This document shows, piece by piece, positions 5,921 to 6,423 of a stretch of DNA of 6,423 nt (its first letter is position 1; each line of letters starts with the position of its first letter). This DNA is from Candidatus Microgenomates bacterium (GTDB lineage: Bacteria; Patescibacteriota; Microgenomatia; JAADGY01). The position numbers and the translations under genes were made by a program. The DNA lies in the NCBI GenBank assembly GCA_015486555.1, contig WFRL01000020.1, positions 1 to 6,423 of the forward strand, given 5' to 3'. The notes beneath the pieces were generated by a model that saw nothing but the letters and a program-made list of their open reading frames with translations, ran no database searches and was not told the DNA's origin.

Positions 5921-5940
5921 ACTAAGTTTCTTAACCTTTC

Positions 5941-5971
5941 ATTAAAAATTTCAAATTAAAAATTAAAAATT
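5941..5971. repeat. AT-rich direct repeats in an intergenic spacer
   Basis: ATTAAAAATT occurs at 5941-5950, 5955-5964 and 5962-5971, the last two overlapping by three bases. It fills most of the 55-base gap between the two minus-strand genes. It contains no T-run terminator with a stem, so read-through from the upstream gene is likely. Confidence 0.6.
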
Positions 5972-5975
5972 ATTC

Positions 5976-6423
5976 TTACCAGTATCCCAACTTCCTTAAC
6001 CTTTGCATCACCTTTTCTTTGGTTGCTTCCCGTCCAGCTCTTTCCGGGGCATTTGGATCATCTACTGGTTTGGTAAAGGGAGCTTCTCCTAATGATTTGT
6101 AACCTTTATCATAAAGGGGGACATAAGGTACATTATAGGTTTTTATGTATTTCCATATGTCATCTAAAGTAAAGTGAAGGATAGGATGAACTCGAGTATG
6201 AGTTGATCGAGGAGAAAAGTATTTTTCTTTTGAACGGGCAGGATGTTCATCCCAGCGGATTCCAGACATAAAAGCTTTAATATTATATTTATCCAAAGCA
6301 TAGTTTATGGCATTAATCTTGGCTATCCGCGTTATCTCCATGGCTTCATCTTTGTTACCTTCTTCCATAGCTTGATGATAAGCAGTTAGATCTTCATCAA
6401 GATGTTTTATCCATAACAAATCT
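5976..6423 (-). CDS. CysD/PAPS reductase-family protein, C-terminal part (5'-partial)
   Basis: The frame runs off the right edge, so the true start and the PP-loop (SGGxDS) are not in the window; the TTG at 6417-6419 is not taken as a start. Counting from that codon, MSGIRWDEHPARSKEKYFSP (51-70) matches the 'GxRxDE..sRak' segment of the adenylyl-sulfate family, and HPILHFTLDDIWKYIKTYNVPYVPLYDKGYKSLG (78-111) matches 'PLl.WtekDvW.Yi...nipyvpLYd.Gy.s.G'. The ending ERAGRE...MQRLRKLGYW resembles the 'ER.GR....me.Kkr.GYF' end of CysD, the ATP sulfurylase small subunit. Family members make or use adenylyl sulfate. The positions normally holding the reductase GCxxC cysteines read GEAPF, so reductase chemistry is unlikely. 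Its neighbour downstream suggests a role in sulfo- or nucleotide-linked glycan modification, by context only. Confidence 0.75.
   Translation of the reverse strand, partial: DLLWIKHLDEDLTAYHQAMEEGNKDEAMEITRIAKINAINYALDKYNIKAFMSGIRWDEHPARSKEKYFSPRSTHTRVHPILHFTLDDIWKYIKTYNVPYVPLYDKGYKSLGEAPFTKPVDDPNAPERAGREATKEKVMQRLRKLGYW

Noticed and set aside
5941..5971. Repeats in the AT-rich spacer considered as a CRISPR or operator array
   Set aside because: The copies overlap, are only 10 bases and have no spacers; simple low-complexity repetition explains them.

Overview
The window looks like a chromosomal fragment of an uncultivated bacterium with a small genome, most likely a Patescibacteria/CPR lineage such as Microgenomates. 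This is an inference from style: Shine-Dalgarno motifs are weak or absent, one promoter sits almost directly on a start codon, the AT-rich spacer repeats 'attaaaaatt', and a palindromic 'gtcattctgag...gaagaatctagc' repeat family is present. No rRNA, tRNA, CRISPR array or transposase gene was found.

Layout. (1) 2-172 (+): C-terminal end of a probable malic enzyme, converging on (2) 319-1818 (-): a divergent IMP dehydrogenase/GMP reductase-family protein, with a hairpin between them at 289-313. (3) 1819-2401 is the only long stretch without a large gene. It holds the promoter of the IMPDH-like gene, a MITE-like palindromic element (about 1854-2174), a candidate 54-codon small gene on the minus strand (2190-2354), and a group of mutually exclusive inverted repeats ending in a T tract just before the next operon. 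(4) 2402-4521 (+): two family-2 glycosyltransferase genes joined by an ATGA stop/start overlap. (5) 4502-5920 (-): an alkaline phosphatase/sulfatase-superfamily enzyme with Thr in the nucleophile position, overlapping the second glycosyltransferase gene tail to tail by 20 bases. (6) 5976-6423 (-): the C-terminal part of a CysD/PAPS-reductase-family protein, upstream of and probably co-transcribed with the sulfatase-fold gene.

The right-hand 4 kb is best read as a surface-glycan assembly and modification locus: two glycosyltransferases plus a phospho/sulfo-ester enzyme and an adenylyl-sulfate-family enzyme. Joint function is inferred from neighbourhood only.

The most unusual signal is compositional. 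From about 2400 to about 5000 the plus strand is extremely poor in G, whichever strand is coding. In the extreme case, 3517-3750 contains a single G in 234 bases, and that G belongs to the ATG of the second glycosyltransferase.
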